DNA of 22,110 nucleotides from JARDZI01 sp041639705 (GCA_041639705.1 JBEQBT010000022.1:1-22110), one strand, 5' to 3'. Counted from the stretch's first letter, positions 1-7,450 are shown. Notes: a model not told the origin generated them from the letters alone. Made by a program: numbers and translations.

Positions 1-148
1 GTCATTAACGTGGTAGGCGATACCTACATCAATTGTGGGAATCCCATATGCCGAAAATAACATGCCGATGTGGGCATCGGCCACTACAGTGCACGTTATT
101 CTTAATGTAGTGGTGAACACTGTTCACCACTACGACGCATATCCACAC
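1..148. repeat. Structured dispersed repeat, copy A (left end outside window)
   Basis: These 148 bases are identical by eye to 4880-5027. The copy starts inside the element: by comparison with copy B, about 26 bases carrying the left GTAGTGG arm lie upstream of the window. It contains a hairpin with arms GTAGG/CCTAC, one with arms TGGGA/TCCCA, a GCCGATG-TGGG-CATCGGC hairpin, and a palindrome at 107-133 with 13-base arms (GTAGTGGTGAACA and its complement) around one central base. It is richer in GC than its surroundings. Short ORFs read across it in both directions, but they have no family resemblance and are treated as spurious. The total of structure suggests a MITE-like or REP-like element, possibly transcribed. 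No transposase is present. Confidence 0.9.
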
Positions 149-252
149 AACTATGTCTTTATAATTTTCTTACGATATAAAAACTTACCCACTTTACAGT
201 GGTACTATTATGGGTTAGATTTATAGTATATGGAAATGGAGTGTGATATGAT

Positions 253-1983
253 ATGCTGCAGGAATTTATTGATGATTTAAAGCTTATATATTGTGAAGTA
301 GTAGATGGTAATAATCCAAATTTAGAGTATTTTAAAGAAAAGTGGGAAATCGATGAAGGCATTGGTGAGGCATATCAAAGACTGTGCAAAAAGGAACATA
401 AAAAGGAATTAGGAAGCTTTTACACCCCATTAGAGGTTGTAAGGTACATGGTTAATGATATTGTTATGGATATAAATTATGATGAAAACCCTAATATCAG
501 GATACTTGATCCATCCTGTGGGGGAGGATATTTTTTAATAGAATTATATGAAAGGCTGGTTATAATGGCTGAAAAATTAGGCATTGGTAATCCAGCAAAA
601 CATGTAATCGATATAAACTTATATGGGTTTGACATAGATGAAAATGCTATTATGATTACTCAAATTGAAATATACGAAAAAACTGGACATGTTGCATCAA
701 ATATAGAATGCAGGGATTTTTTGATTGGAAAACAGGAGGAATATGACATCATAATTGGAAATCCGCCATATATGGGCCACAAGATGGTAGCAGGGGAGTA
801 CAGAAAAAAACTTTCTGAGAAATATAAATCAGTTTTTTCTGATAAAGGAGACTTAAGCTATTGTTTTATAAAGAGAGGAATAGACAGTCTAAAGAATTCA
901 GGCAAACTTGTTTTTTTAACTTCAAGATACATACTTGAGGCATTAAATGCTGCAGATATTAGAAGGTACATAATTTCAAGGGGACGATTAATTAATATTG
1001 TTGATTTTTACGGGGTTAGGATTATTAAAGGGGTTGGTGTTGATAATATAATTATTAAGTTTGAAAAAGGTGAAGGTATTGGGCAGTCTGACTTTTTTAG
1101 AGTCAAAAGCATTGCAAAGGGTATGGGAGAAGAAGTATTTAATGATATTATCAACAATAGGGAGAGGTATGTAAAACACATTAATGTAAATACAAACAAC
1201 CTAAAAGATGAGGGTTGGAGTTTCTTGAATAATATTGAGAACTCGATTATAAATAAAATAAATGGTTATGAGCTTTCAACCTTCTGTGAAAGCTTTCAGG
1301 GGATAATTACAGGATGTGATGAAGCCTTTGTAATTACTGAGGATGAAGCAGCTAAATTAAATATTGAAAAAGAACTTCTAAAGCCATGGATAAAGAATAA
1401 AAATGTTAGAGAATATAGTATTTCACATTCAGATGAACTTCTAATATACAGTGATATGATAAAGGATGAAAAAGCATATAAAAATGCAATAGATTATATT
1501 AAAAAGTACAGGGGAAGACTTGAGGGAAGAAGAGAATGTGTTAAGGGAATGCGAAGGTGGTATGAGCTTCAATGGGGAAGAAAACCTGAGCTATTTGAAG
1601 GAAGTAAAATAATATACCCATATAAAGCATCAGAAAACAGATTTGCATTAGATTTGGGTAATTATTTTAGCGCAGATGTATATGCCATTAAGATTAAGGA
1701 TATGTTTATAAGCACCATTTCCTATGAATTTTTAACAGGAATACTAAACAGCAGCATTTATGAGTTTTACATTAAAACTATTGCTAAAAAGCTGGGAGAT
1801 GACCTATATGATTATTATCCAAATAAAATAATGACACTTAGGATTCCTGAAAATATTAAGTCGGTTGAGCAGGAGGTTTTAAACCGGGGAAGCAGCACTA
1901 GATATAATATTGATATGATATTGCTTGATCATTTTAATATGAACCTTGATGAATATTCTGTAATAAGGAGTTGGTGTTTATGA
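253..1983 (+). CDS. camA-like: CamA-like orphan N6-adenine DNA methyltransferase
   Basis: This 576-residue protein is a class I, gamma-type (TaqI-like) adenine DNA methyltransferase that transfers a methyl group from SAM to adenine N6. Seen: a SFYTPLEVV motif X region (about 55-63), the SAM-binding DPSCGGG motif I (86-92), the catalytic NPPY motif IV (170-173), and a long C-terminal target-recognition half with SFQGIITGCD (347-356), RRWYELQWGR (434-443), SADVY (473-477) and a DYYPNK stretch. From memory, these C-terminal motifs closely match Clostridioides difficile CamA (577 residues, specificity CAAAAA, needed for normal sporulation). There is no restriction endonuclease gene beside it, as expected for an orphan methyltransferase. 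The stop overlaps the next ATG (ATGA at 1980-1983). The SD before the start is weak (GGAG about 12 bases upstream). Methyltransferase class is near certain; CamA orthology is inferred. Confidence 0.93.
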   Translation: MLQEFIDDLKLIYCEVVDGNNPNLEYFKEKWEIDEGIGEAYQRLCKKEHKKELGSFYTPLEVVRYMVNDIVMDINYDENPNIRILDPSCGGGYFLIELYERLVIMAEKLGIGNPAKHVIDINLYGFDIDENAIMITQIEIYEKTGHVASNIECRDFLIGKQEEYDIIIGNPPYMGHKMVAGEYRKKLSEKYKSVFSDKGDLSYCFIKRGIDSLKNSGKLVFLTSRYILEALNAADIRRYIISRGRLINIVDFYGVRIIKGVGVDNIIIKFEKGEGIGQSDFFRVKSIAKGMGEEVFNDIINNRERYVKHINVNTNNLKDEGWSFLNNIENSIINKINGYELSTFCESFQGIITGCDEAFVITEDEAAKLNIEKELLKPWIKNKNVREYSISHSDELLIYSDMIKDEKAYKNAIDYIKKYRGRLEGRRECVKGMRRWYELQWGRKPELFEGSKIIYPYKASENRFALDLGNYFSADVYAIKIKDMFISTISYEFLTGILNSSIYEFYIKTIAKKLGDDLYDYYPNKIMTLRIPENIKSVEQEVLNRGSSTRYNIDMILLDHFNMNLDEYSVIRSWCL

Positions 1984-2750
1984 TATATGTAGGGACTTCT
2001 GGTTATAGCTATAGTGATTGGAAGGGAAACTTTTACCCTGATGAAATAAAGGATGGGGACATGCTCCCCTTCTATTCACAAAAATATAATTTTACTGAAA
2101 TAAACTCTACTTATTATAAGATGCCGAGTTATTTTGTATTTAAAAACCTTCATGAAAAGACTCCAGAAAATTTCATGTTTTCTGTTAAGGCATTTGGAGG
2201 TTTTACTCACAGCAGAGATTCTGAAGCTGAAGATTCTGTAAAGTTTATGGAGGCATTAAAACCATTAAGTGAAAATGGAAAGCTTGGGTGTATTGTATTT
2301 CAATATCCCTTTTCCTTTCATAATATATTGGAAAATCAAGGCTATCTTGAAAAAGTAAGAGCTATGTTTAAAGATGAAAAGATAGTATTTGAATTTAGAA
2401 ATTCTATTTGGGCGAGACAGGAAACCATTGGATTTCTAATGGATAGAAATATTGGATGGGTATGTGTGGATGAGCCTGATATTAGGGGATTAATAAAACC
2501 TGCAATTGCTGCAACATCTGAAATAGGGTATGTAAGATTCCACGGGAGAAATAAGGAAAAATGGTACGACCATAAGGAAGCATATGAAAGATATGATTAT
2601 CTATACTCTGAGGAGGAGCTTTTAGAATGGATTTCAAGGATAAACTATGTAGATAAGCATTCAAAAACAACCTTTGTGGCATTTAACAATCATTTCAGAG
2701 CACAGGGAGCTAAAAATGCATCTATGTTAAAGAGACTCCTAGGAGAGTAG
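1980..2750 (+). CDS. DUF72 (YecE-like) family protein
   Basis: The protein has about 256 residues, close to the family's usual length. The N-terminus (IYVGTSGYSYSDWKGNFYP) and the later FSVKAFGGFTHSR, VFEFRNSIWA, VRFHGRN and FNNHF stretches are characteristic of DUF72, a TIM-barrel-like family of unknown biochemical role. The ATG at 1980 is chosen because AAGGAG (1965-1970) lies nine bases upstream. Earlier TTG and GTG codons in frame (1971, 1974) are too close to that SD. The start overlaps the methyltransferase stop, so the two are very probably translationally coupled and co-transcribed. Whether DUF72 has a role linked to DNA methylation is not known. Confidence 0.9.
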   Translation: MIYVGTSGYSYSDWKGNFYPDEIKDGDMLPFYSQKYNFTEINSTYYKMPSYFVFKNLHEKTPENFMFSVKAFGGFTHSRDSEAEDSVKFMEALKPLSENGKLGCIVFQYPFSFHNILENQGYLEKVRAMFKDEKIVFEFRNSIWARQETIGFLMDRNIGWVCVDEPDIRGLIKPAIAATSEIGYVRFHGRNKEKWYDHKEAYERYDYLYSEEELLEWISRINYVDKHSKTTFVAFNNHFRAQGAKNASMLKRLLGE

Positions 2751-2832
2751 GGGTGAACAGTGTGAAAAAATTAGTATAGTAACTCATAATTAAAGTTAAA
2801 ATAATATTTTAAACGAAGCATTTTTTAAAAAG

Positions 2833-2866
2833 TTGTGCATTTTTATGTACAATTTTTTATTTTTTG
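2833..2866 (+). terminator. Intrinsic terminator after the methyltransferase-DUF72 pair
   Basis: TTGTGCAT and ATGTACAA form an eight-pair stem (one G-U) around a TTTT loop, followed at once by a long T-rich run. It lies 83 bases past the DUF72 stop and before the dinB promoter. Confidence 0.75.
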
Positions 2867-2916
2867 TTTTAAAAATAAAAGAAAAGTAGTATAATATAAA
2901 TACGAATATACGTTCG
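2867..2916 (+). promoter_or_regulatory. dinB promoter with LexA/DinR-type SOS operator
   Basis: CGAAT-ATAC-GTTCG at 2903-2916 differs in one base from the Gram-positive LexA (DinR) box CGAAC-N4-GTTCG. A TATAAT -10 box lies at 2890-2895, with a weak -35 (TTTTAA, 2867-2872) 17 bases upstream. The operator covers the expected transcription start and runs into the GGAGG ribosome binding site (2916-2920), a position suited to repression. The SOS link is inferred from the box and from the pol IV gene that follows. Confidence 0.75.
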
Positions 2917-2927
2917 GAGGCGATAAT

Positions 2928-3461
2928 TTGAAAAATATACTTCATGTTGATTTAAATGCTTTTTATGCATCTGTGGAACAGGCACTCCATCCTGAGCTTA
3001 AGGGTCTTCCTGTAGCTGTGGCTGGGGATATTGATAAGAGGAATGGTATAATTTTGACCTCCTCCTATGAGGCAAGAGCACTTGGAGTAAGAACTGCAAT
3101 GACAATAGGAGAAGCGAAAAACCTATGCCCTGTAGTTATATTTATTAAACCTAATTATAATATTTATTATTTGTATTCTATTAGTGTAATGAATATACTG
3201 AAAAGCTTTACTCCAGATGTAGAGCAGTATAGCATTGATGAAGCTTGGCTTGATGTTACAGGATGCCAAGGTCTTTTTGGAAATCCAGAGGAAATAGGAC
3301 AAAAGATTAGAGAAAAGATAAAAGGAGAGCTTGATATTACAGCAAGTGTAGGTGTATCCTATTGCAAATTAGTTGCAAAAATGGCTTCTAATATGAAAAA
3401 ACCTGATGGGACAACCATAATAATGAGAGAAGACATTCCATCTATGATTTGGCCATTATAG
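2928..3461 (+). pseudogene. dinB: DNA polymerase IV, N-terminal half only (truncated dinB)
   Basis: The Y-family translesion polymerase DinB normally has about 350-420 residues; this reading frame has 177. It starts at TTG 2928 behind GGAGG (2916-2920). Seen: VDLNAFYASVEQ with catalytic Asp8, SSYEARALGVRTAM (45-58), YSIDEAW with Asp104/Glu105, and ASVGVSYCKLVAKMAS (139-154). Palm and fingers are therefore present with all three acidic catalytic residues. The frame ends at ...SMIWPL, just where the thumb and little-finger (DNA-grip) domains should follow, and the stop falls a few bases before a palindromic dispersed repeat (3467-3539). No C-terminal polymerase coding was found before iadA at 3573. 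It is probably a pseudogene by repeat-associated truncation. A residual product could be made, since promoter and SOS box are intact. Confidence 0.85.
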
Positions 3462-3466
3462 CACCA

Positions 3467-3539
3467 TGTCATCCTAAACCTAGGGTCGAATCTTTGCTAG
3501 CAGTGCGTATAAAGATCCTTCACTACGTTCAGGATGACA
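3467..3539. repeat. Palindromic dispersed repeat at the dinB break
   Basis: The left arm (3467-3495) starts TGTCATCCT and ends ATCTTT. The right arm (3511-3539) is its inverted partner, matching at 23 of 29 positions, around a 15-base centre. The right arm read on the minus strand shares CATCCTGAA-N-GTAGTGAAGG-N-TCTTT with the palindrome at 13924-13954, so the two are one family. Such elements are MITE-like or REP-like. Here it marks the exact end of homology of dinB. Confidence 0.8.
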
Positions 3540-3572
3540 ATGATACTCTTGATATTACTGGAGTGGAGCTCT

Positions 3573-4736
3573 TCACCCCTCAAAGGTTCCAAAAACAACC
3601 GGTTTATAATCCTTTACCATTATTTTCCCCTTTGATATTACAGTATGGGGTTTAAGCTTTTTATCCAAAAGGAGTAGGTCTGCATCATAGCCCTCATGTA
3701 TATAACCCTTTCCTTTGAGTTTTAAAAGACTTGCTGGTGAGGAGGTGAAGGGTACGAGGGCATTCTCAATAGGCATACCGCTTTCTATGCAGCCTCTTAG
3801 CATTTCTAATTGTGTGGCTGGTGTTCCGACACCAAGCTTAATCAATCTACCCTTATCATCGAAAAATGGAAGGCTTCCACCAGCATCTGAGCTCATAGTT
3901 ACATTGCCAGGGTCAATGCCAAATTTAAGAAAATACTTATATGCTTCAACTGGATGAACTGCGTCATCACCCTCTGGCTTAATGCCTGAGGTTATATCTA
4001 TGTAACCACCGATTTTTGCATATTCTATAGACTGTTCAAACAAGCGCCTATTTCTGTTAACATGGGTAGGCAGTAGATTTTCACAGGGTATTTCATTTTC
4101 TTGTACAAGCTTAAAAACTGGATCAAGCCCTTTCTTCTCATCACCAATATGAAAATGAAGAACTCCACATTTGCCAGAGAGCATTCCTCCGACCCTGGCT
4201 TCACTTGCAAGCCTTTCTAAATCATAATCTGATGGGTGGCTAGACCTGTGATCGGATATAGCTATTTCTCCAATACCAATAACCTTGTCAATAAGTATTA
4301 TATCGTTTCTTGAATTGTCTGTTAAAACTCTTGTTGGAAATTCATAGGAACCAGTCCAGATATATGTAGTAATACCCTCAATTTCAAGTGCACGTGCCTT
4401 TGCTATTAATCCCTGAATACTTCTTGTAGTACCATCAGTACCTAATATACCAACACATGTAGTAACTCCATTTAAAGTAAAGCTTGTCAGCATAAGCTCG
4501 GGAGTTCTGGTAGCATAGCCACCTTCACCTCCACCGCCTGTTATATGTACATGCAGGTCAATTATTCCTGGCACGACATATAATCCTTCAGCATCAATTA
4601 TCTCAACCTCAGGAAAATTTCTATCCGGTATATTTATTTCAGGAGATATATAAGCTATCTTATCAGCAGCAACTAATATATTTTTCTTGCCCAAACATGA
4701 GGGTTCATAAACAGTCCCAGATTTAATCAAAAGCAT
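3573..4736 (-). CDS. iadA: Isoaspartyl dipeptidase (beta-aspartyl-peptidase)
   Basis: This 387-residue amidohydrolase-superfamily enzyme cleaves isoaspartyl dipeptides, which arise from protein ageing and cyanophycin breakdown. Seen: metal-binding HVH (His62, His64) in DLHVHITGGGGEGG, AISDHRSS (159-166), FHIGD with His196, THVNRN with His225, TSSPASLLKLKGKG, and SSDAGGS with Asp284. All match the IadA family order, and length is normal. At the position of the carbamylated lysine of the E. coli enzyme (recalled as Lys162 in GVKCAISDHR) this protein has Glu157 (GIGEIAISDHR). The start has a GAGGTG SD. It is transcribed alone, convergent with the broken dinB, between that repeat and repeat copy B. 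Confidence 0.93.
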   Translation of the reverse strand: MLLIKSGTVYEPSCLGKKNILVAADKIAYISPEINIPDRNFPEVEIIDAEGLYVVPGIIDLHVHITGGGGEGGYATRTPELMLTSFTLNGVTTCVGILGTDGTTRSIQGLIAKARALEIEGITTYIWTGSYEFPTRVLTDNSRNDIILIDKVIGIGEIAISDHRSSHPSDYDLERLASEARVGGMLSGKCGVLHFHIGDEKKGLDPVFKLVQENEIPCENLLPTHVNRNRRLFEQSIEYAKIGGYIDITSGIKPEGDDAVHPVEAYKYFLKFGIDPGNVTMSSDAGGSLPFFDDKGRLIKLGVGTPATQLEMLRGCIESGMPIENALVPFTSSPASLLKLKGKGYIHEGYDADLLLLDKKLKPHTVISKGKIMVKDYKPVVFGTFEG

Positions 4737-4780
4737 TTTATCACCTCAAGATTAGGGTGCGTAGAAAATAGATTTTTATT

Positions 4781-4809
4781 AGTATAGATTTTATTGGATT
4801 TATTAACAT
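4781..4809 (-). promoter_or_regulatory. Possible iadA promoter
   Basis: On the minus strand a TATACT -10 box (4781-4786) has an ATGTTA hexamer 17 bases upstream, a poor -35 match. It lies about 45 bases before the iadA start. This is a weak call from sequence alone. Confidence 0.35.
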
Positions 4810-4853
4810 AATAGGAAGAATGCGTAACAATTAAAGTGAAACATGATAGAGCA

Positions 4854-5027
4854 GTAGTGGTCGATGCCCACATCGACAGGTCATTAACGTGGTAGGCGAT
4901 ACCTACATCAATTGTGGGAATCCCATATGCCGAAAATAACATGCCGATGTGGGCATCGGCCACTACAGTGCACGTTATTCTTAATGTAGTGGTGAACACT
5001 GTTCACCACTACGACGCATATCCACAC
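4854..5027. repeat. Structured dispersed repeat, copy B (complete)
   Basis: The element consists of two successive GTAGTGG...CCACTAC inverted-repeat units. Unit 1 spans 4854-4966, with 22-base ends (4854-4875 and 4945-4966) complementary at 21 positions. Each end is itself a hairpin (GTCGATG-CCCA-CATCGAC and GCCGATG-TGGG-CATCGGC), with mutually complementary loops. Unit 2 (4986-5012) is a 27-base palindrome with perfect 13-base arms. Unit 1 also holds the GTAGG/CCTAC and TGGGA/TCCCA hairpins. Positions 4880-5027 equal 1-148. No protein-coding content or transposase is evident. Confidence 0.9.
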
Positions 5028-5043
5028 TTATTTGTCTCACCCA

Positions 5044-5069
5044 CAAAAAAATAACCCCATTAGGGATTA
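5044..5069 (-). terminator. speE intrinsic terminator
   Basis: On the minus strand TAATCCC and GGGGTTA form a seven-pair stem with one G-U pair around a TAAT loop, followed by seven T residues. The stem begins at the speE stop codon. Confidence 0.8.
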
Positions 5070-5900
5070 CTTTTCACCTATAACATCCTTAACGTACTTA
5101 GGAAGTACAAAACATGCTTTATGTAGTTCTGGGGTGTAATACCTTGTGTTCATGTCTGGGATTTTTGTAATATCAACCTGGGTAGGGTCAAATTTTTTTG
5201 AGCCTATTGTAAAGCTCCAGTAACCTCCTGGATATGTAGGAATGGCCGCCATGAAAAGTTTTGTTACTGGGAATATGGATTTTGCATCCTGATACACCTG
5301 TCTTACTGTTTCAGGAAGGAAAAAAGGAGTTTCTGTCTGGGCAATGAATATTCCATTCTCTGTTAGTGCATTAAATATGTCCTTATAGAAATTTCCTCCA
5401 AATAGCCCTTCAGCATTATTAAATGGGTCCGTTGAATCTACAATTATTACATCAAAGGCATTTTTATGTTCCATAACATATTTGATTCCATCACCAATAA
5501 AAACTTCACATCTAGGGTCATCTAATGCATGACTTATTTCTGGAAGGTATTTTTTGCATTCTTCAACTACATCTCCATCAATCTCGCATAATACTGCCTT
5601 TTCAACTTCAGGATGTTTTAGTATTTCTCTTATTACTCCACCATCTCCACCACCTACAACTAATACTGTTTTAGGATTAGGATGAGTAAAAAGTGGAATA
5701 TGAGTTATCATCTCATGATATACGAATTCGTCCTTAATGGAAGTTTGGATGATCCCATCAAGAACAAGCATACGGCCGAATGCTTCAGTATCAAGTATAG
5801 CTAGATCCTGATATTTAGTTTTTTTTCTTACGAGGGTTTCCTTTATCTTGTATGTCATTGCAGCATCTTCTATCTGTATTTCCTTTAACCACATTTCCAT
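5067..5900 (-). CDS. speE: Spermidine synthase (polyamine aminopropyltransferase)
   Basis: The 277-residue cytosolic enzyme transfers an aminopropyl group from decarboxylated SAM to putrescine to form spermidine. Seen: the N-terminal beta domain with GRMLVLDG and QTSIKDEFVYHEM (52-64), the nucleotide-binding VVGGGDGGVIRE (81-92), a GDG at 137-139, and catalytic DSTDP (155-159). Length is normal. The ATG is chosen because AGGAGG lies eight bases upstream. No speD (SAM decarboxylase) or other polyamine gene is visible in the window, so the donor supply is encoded elsewhere. It has its own promoter and terminator and so is probably monocistronic. Confidence 0.96.
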   Translation of the reverse strand: MEMWLKEIQIEDAAMTYKIKETLVRKKTKYQDLAILDTEAFGRMLVLDGIIQTSIKDEFVYHEMITHIPLFTHPNPKTVLVVGGGDGGVIREILKHPEVEKAVLCEIDGDVVEECKKYLPEISHALDDPRCEVFIGDGIKYVMEHKNAFDVIIVDSTDPFNNAEGLFGGNFYKDIFNALTENGIFIAQTETPFFLPETVRQVYQDAKSIFPVTKLFMAAIPTYPGGYWSFTIGSKKFDPTQVDITKIPDMNTRYYTPELHKACFVLPKYVKDVIGEK

Positions 5901-5929
5901 AAAAATTACCTCCTATGTGCATGAAATAA

Positions 5930-5949
5930 AAGGCTTAAATTGAAGCCTT
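5930..5949 (-). promoter_or_regulatory. Hairpin in the speE leader
   Basis: AAGGCTT and AAGCCTT form a perfect seven-base stem around a six-base loop, followed on the minus strand by TTATTT. It lies between the predicted speE start of transcription and its ribosome binding site. It may act as a weak terminator for mntH read-through, as an attenuator, or as a 5' stabilising stem. Confidence 0.45.
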
Positions 5950-5963
5950 ATAAACTAAAATGT

Positions 5964-5992
5964 ATTCTACCATTAAAAGCATAATATTACAA
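5964..5992 (-). promoter_or_regulatory. speE sigma-A-type promoter
   Basis: On the minus strand TTGTAA (5987-5992) and TAGAAT (5964-5969) are separated by exactly 17 bases. Transcription would start near 5957, about 57 bases before the speE ATG. Confidence 0.6.
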
Positions 5993-6079
5993 TACAATAG
6001 TTATTACTATACCAGCCTAGTATAGCTAAGTATAGCAAACCCAAGAAATATTAACCCAGGTAGGAATGAAAATCCTTGT

Positions 6080-7375
6080 TTACACATTTCCAGTAAAGGT
6101 AAGGTATAAAAGTATTCCGTTTAATGCAATAATTATAGAAGTAATTAACCAACCAATTACCTTTGAACTTGCTTTGTTTGCAAATTCACCCATATGCTGA
6201 TTCTTACTTGTAATTATGAGCATTGGAATTATTGCTACAGGAAGTGCGAAGCTTAAACTAGTCTGGCTTAATATTAATGCCTTCATAGGGTTTACACCAG
6301 CGATAATAACAAGAACTCCAGGAAGCATTGTTATTATTCTTCTTAAGTTTATAGGTATTTTAAAATCTACAAAACCATCCATAACAGTCTCTCCAGCCAT
6401 AGCGCCAACAGAGGATGATGAAAACCCTGATGCAAACAATGCAATTCCAAATGTACCACTGGATAATGCTCCTAAAAGAGGCTCAAGGGATCTGTGTGCA
6501 AGTTCTATCGAATCAACTACCAATCCTCTACTATAAAATACTGATGCAGAAACTACTAACATCGCAGCATTTACAATAAATGCAATATTCATTGCAATAC
6601 CAATATCTATCTTTTCCATAAGCAAATATTTCTTCTTCTCTTCTAAAGTCATTCCCACGTTACGGCACTGAACAAGTTCAGAATGAAGATATATTACATG
6701 GGGCATTACAGTTGCTCCCAACATACTTACAGCAATTAATACTGCCTGACCGTTTGGCAGTGAAGGGATTAATGTATGAAGTGCTACTTGAGACCAGTCT
6801 GGCTTTGCAAGAAATAATTCTATTGTATATGCGCCACAGATTACAAATACAAGTACAGTAATGACAATTTCCACAATTCTCTGACCATATTTCTGTAAAT
6901 AAATGATTGTAAATGTGACTATTGCGGTCAATATAACGGAATATGTTAAAGGAATGCCAAACAATAGATAAAAACCTAATACTCCTCCCAAGAATTCTGC
7001 CATTGTTGTTGCCATGGCTGCAATTGCTGCTACGACATAGAAAAACCAGTTCATTCTTTTTGAAAATATTTCTTTACACATTTGGGTTAGATTTTTTCCT
7101 GTGGCTATTCCGAGTTTAGCAGACATAACTTGTAAAAATATAGCCATTAAGTTACTCCATAAAATTACCCATACAAGATTATAATTAAATATTGATCCTC
7201 CACTAATATTAGTAGCAAAGTTTCCTGGGTCAATATAAGCAACACTCACTATAAAAGCAGGTCCCAAAAACTTCAATAGGTGTTTAAACCTTTTAATCGC
7301 TCTCCAAGTTTTTTTTGCCTCTGTTTCTACAAGATTAAAATTATTTGACTTGACTATTAATCTTTCACTATTCAT
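6080..7375 (-). CDS. mntH: Nramp-family manganese/divalent metal transporter
   Basis: The 431-residue membrane protein is a proton-coupled importer of Mn2+ and related divalent metals. Seen: the signature DPGN (49-52) in the first transmembrane helix, where metal is bound, and the helix-6 motif GATVMPHVIYLHSE with Met224, Pro225 and His226. Eleven or so hydrophobic segments span the remainder, which is typical for the family. The start has an AGAGGTG SD (7384-7390). It is transcribed divergently from an MntR-type regulator that starts 198 bases away, which supports manganese as the substrate. Confidence 0.94.
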   Translation of the reverse strand: MNSERLIVKSNNFNLVETEAKKTWRAIKRFKHLLKFLGPAFIVSVAYIDPGNFATNISGGSIFNYNLVWVILWSNLMAIFLQVMSAKLGIATGKNLTQMCKEIFSKRMNWFFYVVAAIAAMATTMAEFLGGVLGFYLLFGIPLTYSVILTAIVTFTIIYLQKYGQRIVEIVITVLVFVICGAYTIELFLAKPDWSQVALHTLIPSLPNGQAVLIAVSMLGATVMPHVIYLHSELVQCRNVGMTLEEKKKYLLMEKIDIGIAMNIAFIVNAAMLVVSASVFYSRGLVVDSIELAHRSLEPLLGALSSGTFGIALFASGFSSSSVGAMAGETVMDGFVDFKIPINLRRIITMLPGVLVIIAGVNPMKALILSQTSLSFALPVAIIPMLIITSKNQHMGEFANKASSKVIGWLITSIIIALNGILLYLTFTGNV

Positions 7376-7436
7376 ATAAAATTCACCTCTTTCTGTATCT
7401 TTTTACTATTTGCTTAATTATTGGAGATTAAAAGTT

Positions 7437-7450
7437 TTAGTCTTAACTAA
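7437..7450. promoter_or_regulatory. Candidate MntR operator between mntH and mntR
   Basis: TTAGT-CTTA-ACTAA is a perfect 5+4+5 inverted repeat inside a TTTTAGTCTTAACTAAG stretch. It loosely resembles the Bacillus MntR box (TTTGC-N-TTAAGGAAA type). Its place 62 bases upstream of mntH and between the divergent genes fits a metal-dependent operator. The assignment is inference. Confidence 0.4.

Noticed and set aside
35..226. 63-codon ORF, and a matching minus-strand ORF at 4727-4999
   Set aside because: Both run across the structured repeat, lack a proper SD and show no family resemblance. The frames are explained by the palindromic arms.
253..1983. A defence island (restriction-modification, BREX or similar) around the methyltransferase
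   Set aside because: No nuclease, ATPase, helicase or other defence component lies nearby, and the protein's recognition half points to an orphan CamA-like enzyme.
3449..3655. 68-codon ORF over the palindrome and the iadA 3' end, as the missing part of DinB
   Set aside because: Its product does not resemble the thumb or little-finger domain of pol IV. It crosses the repeat and overlaps iadA in antisense.
6007..6040. CTATAC/GTATAG inverted repeats downstream of mntH
   Set aside because: The stem is short, there is no following T-run, and nearby alternates are equally good. It is not convincing as terminator or operator.
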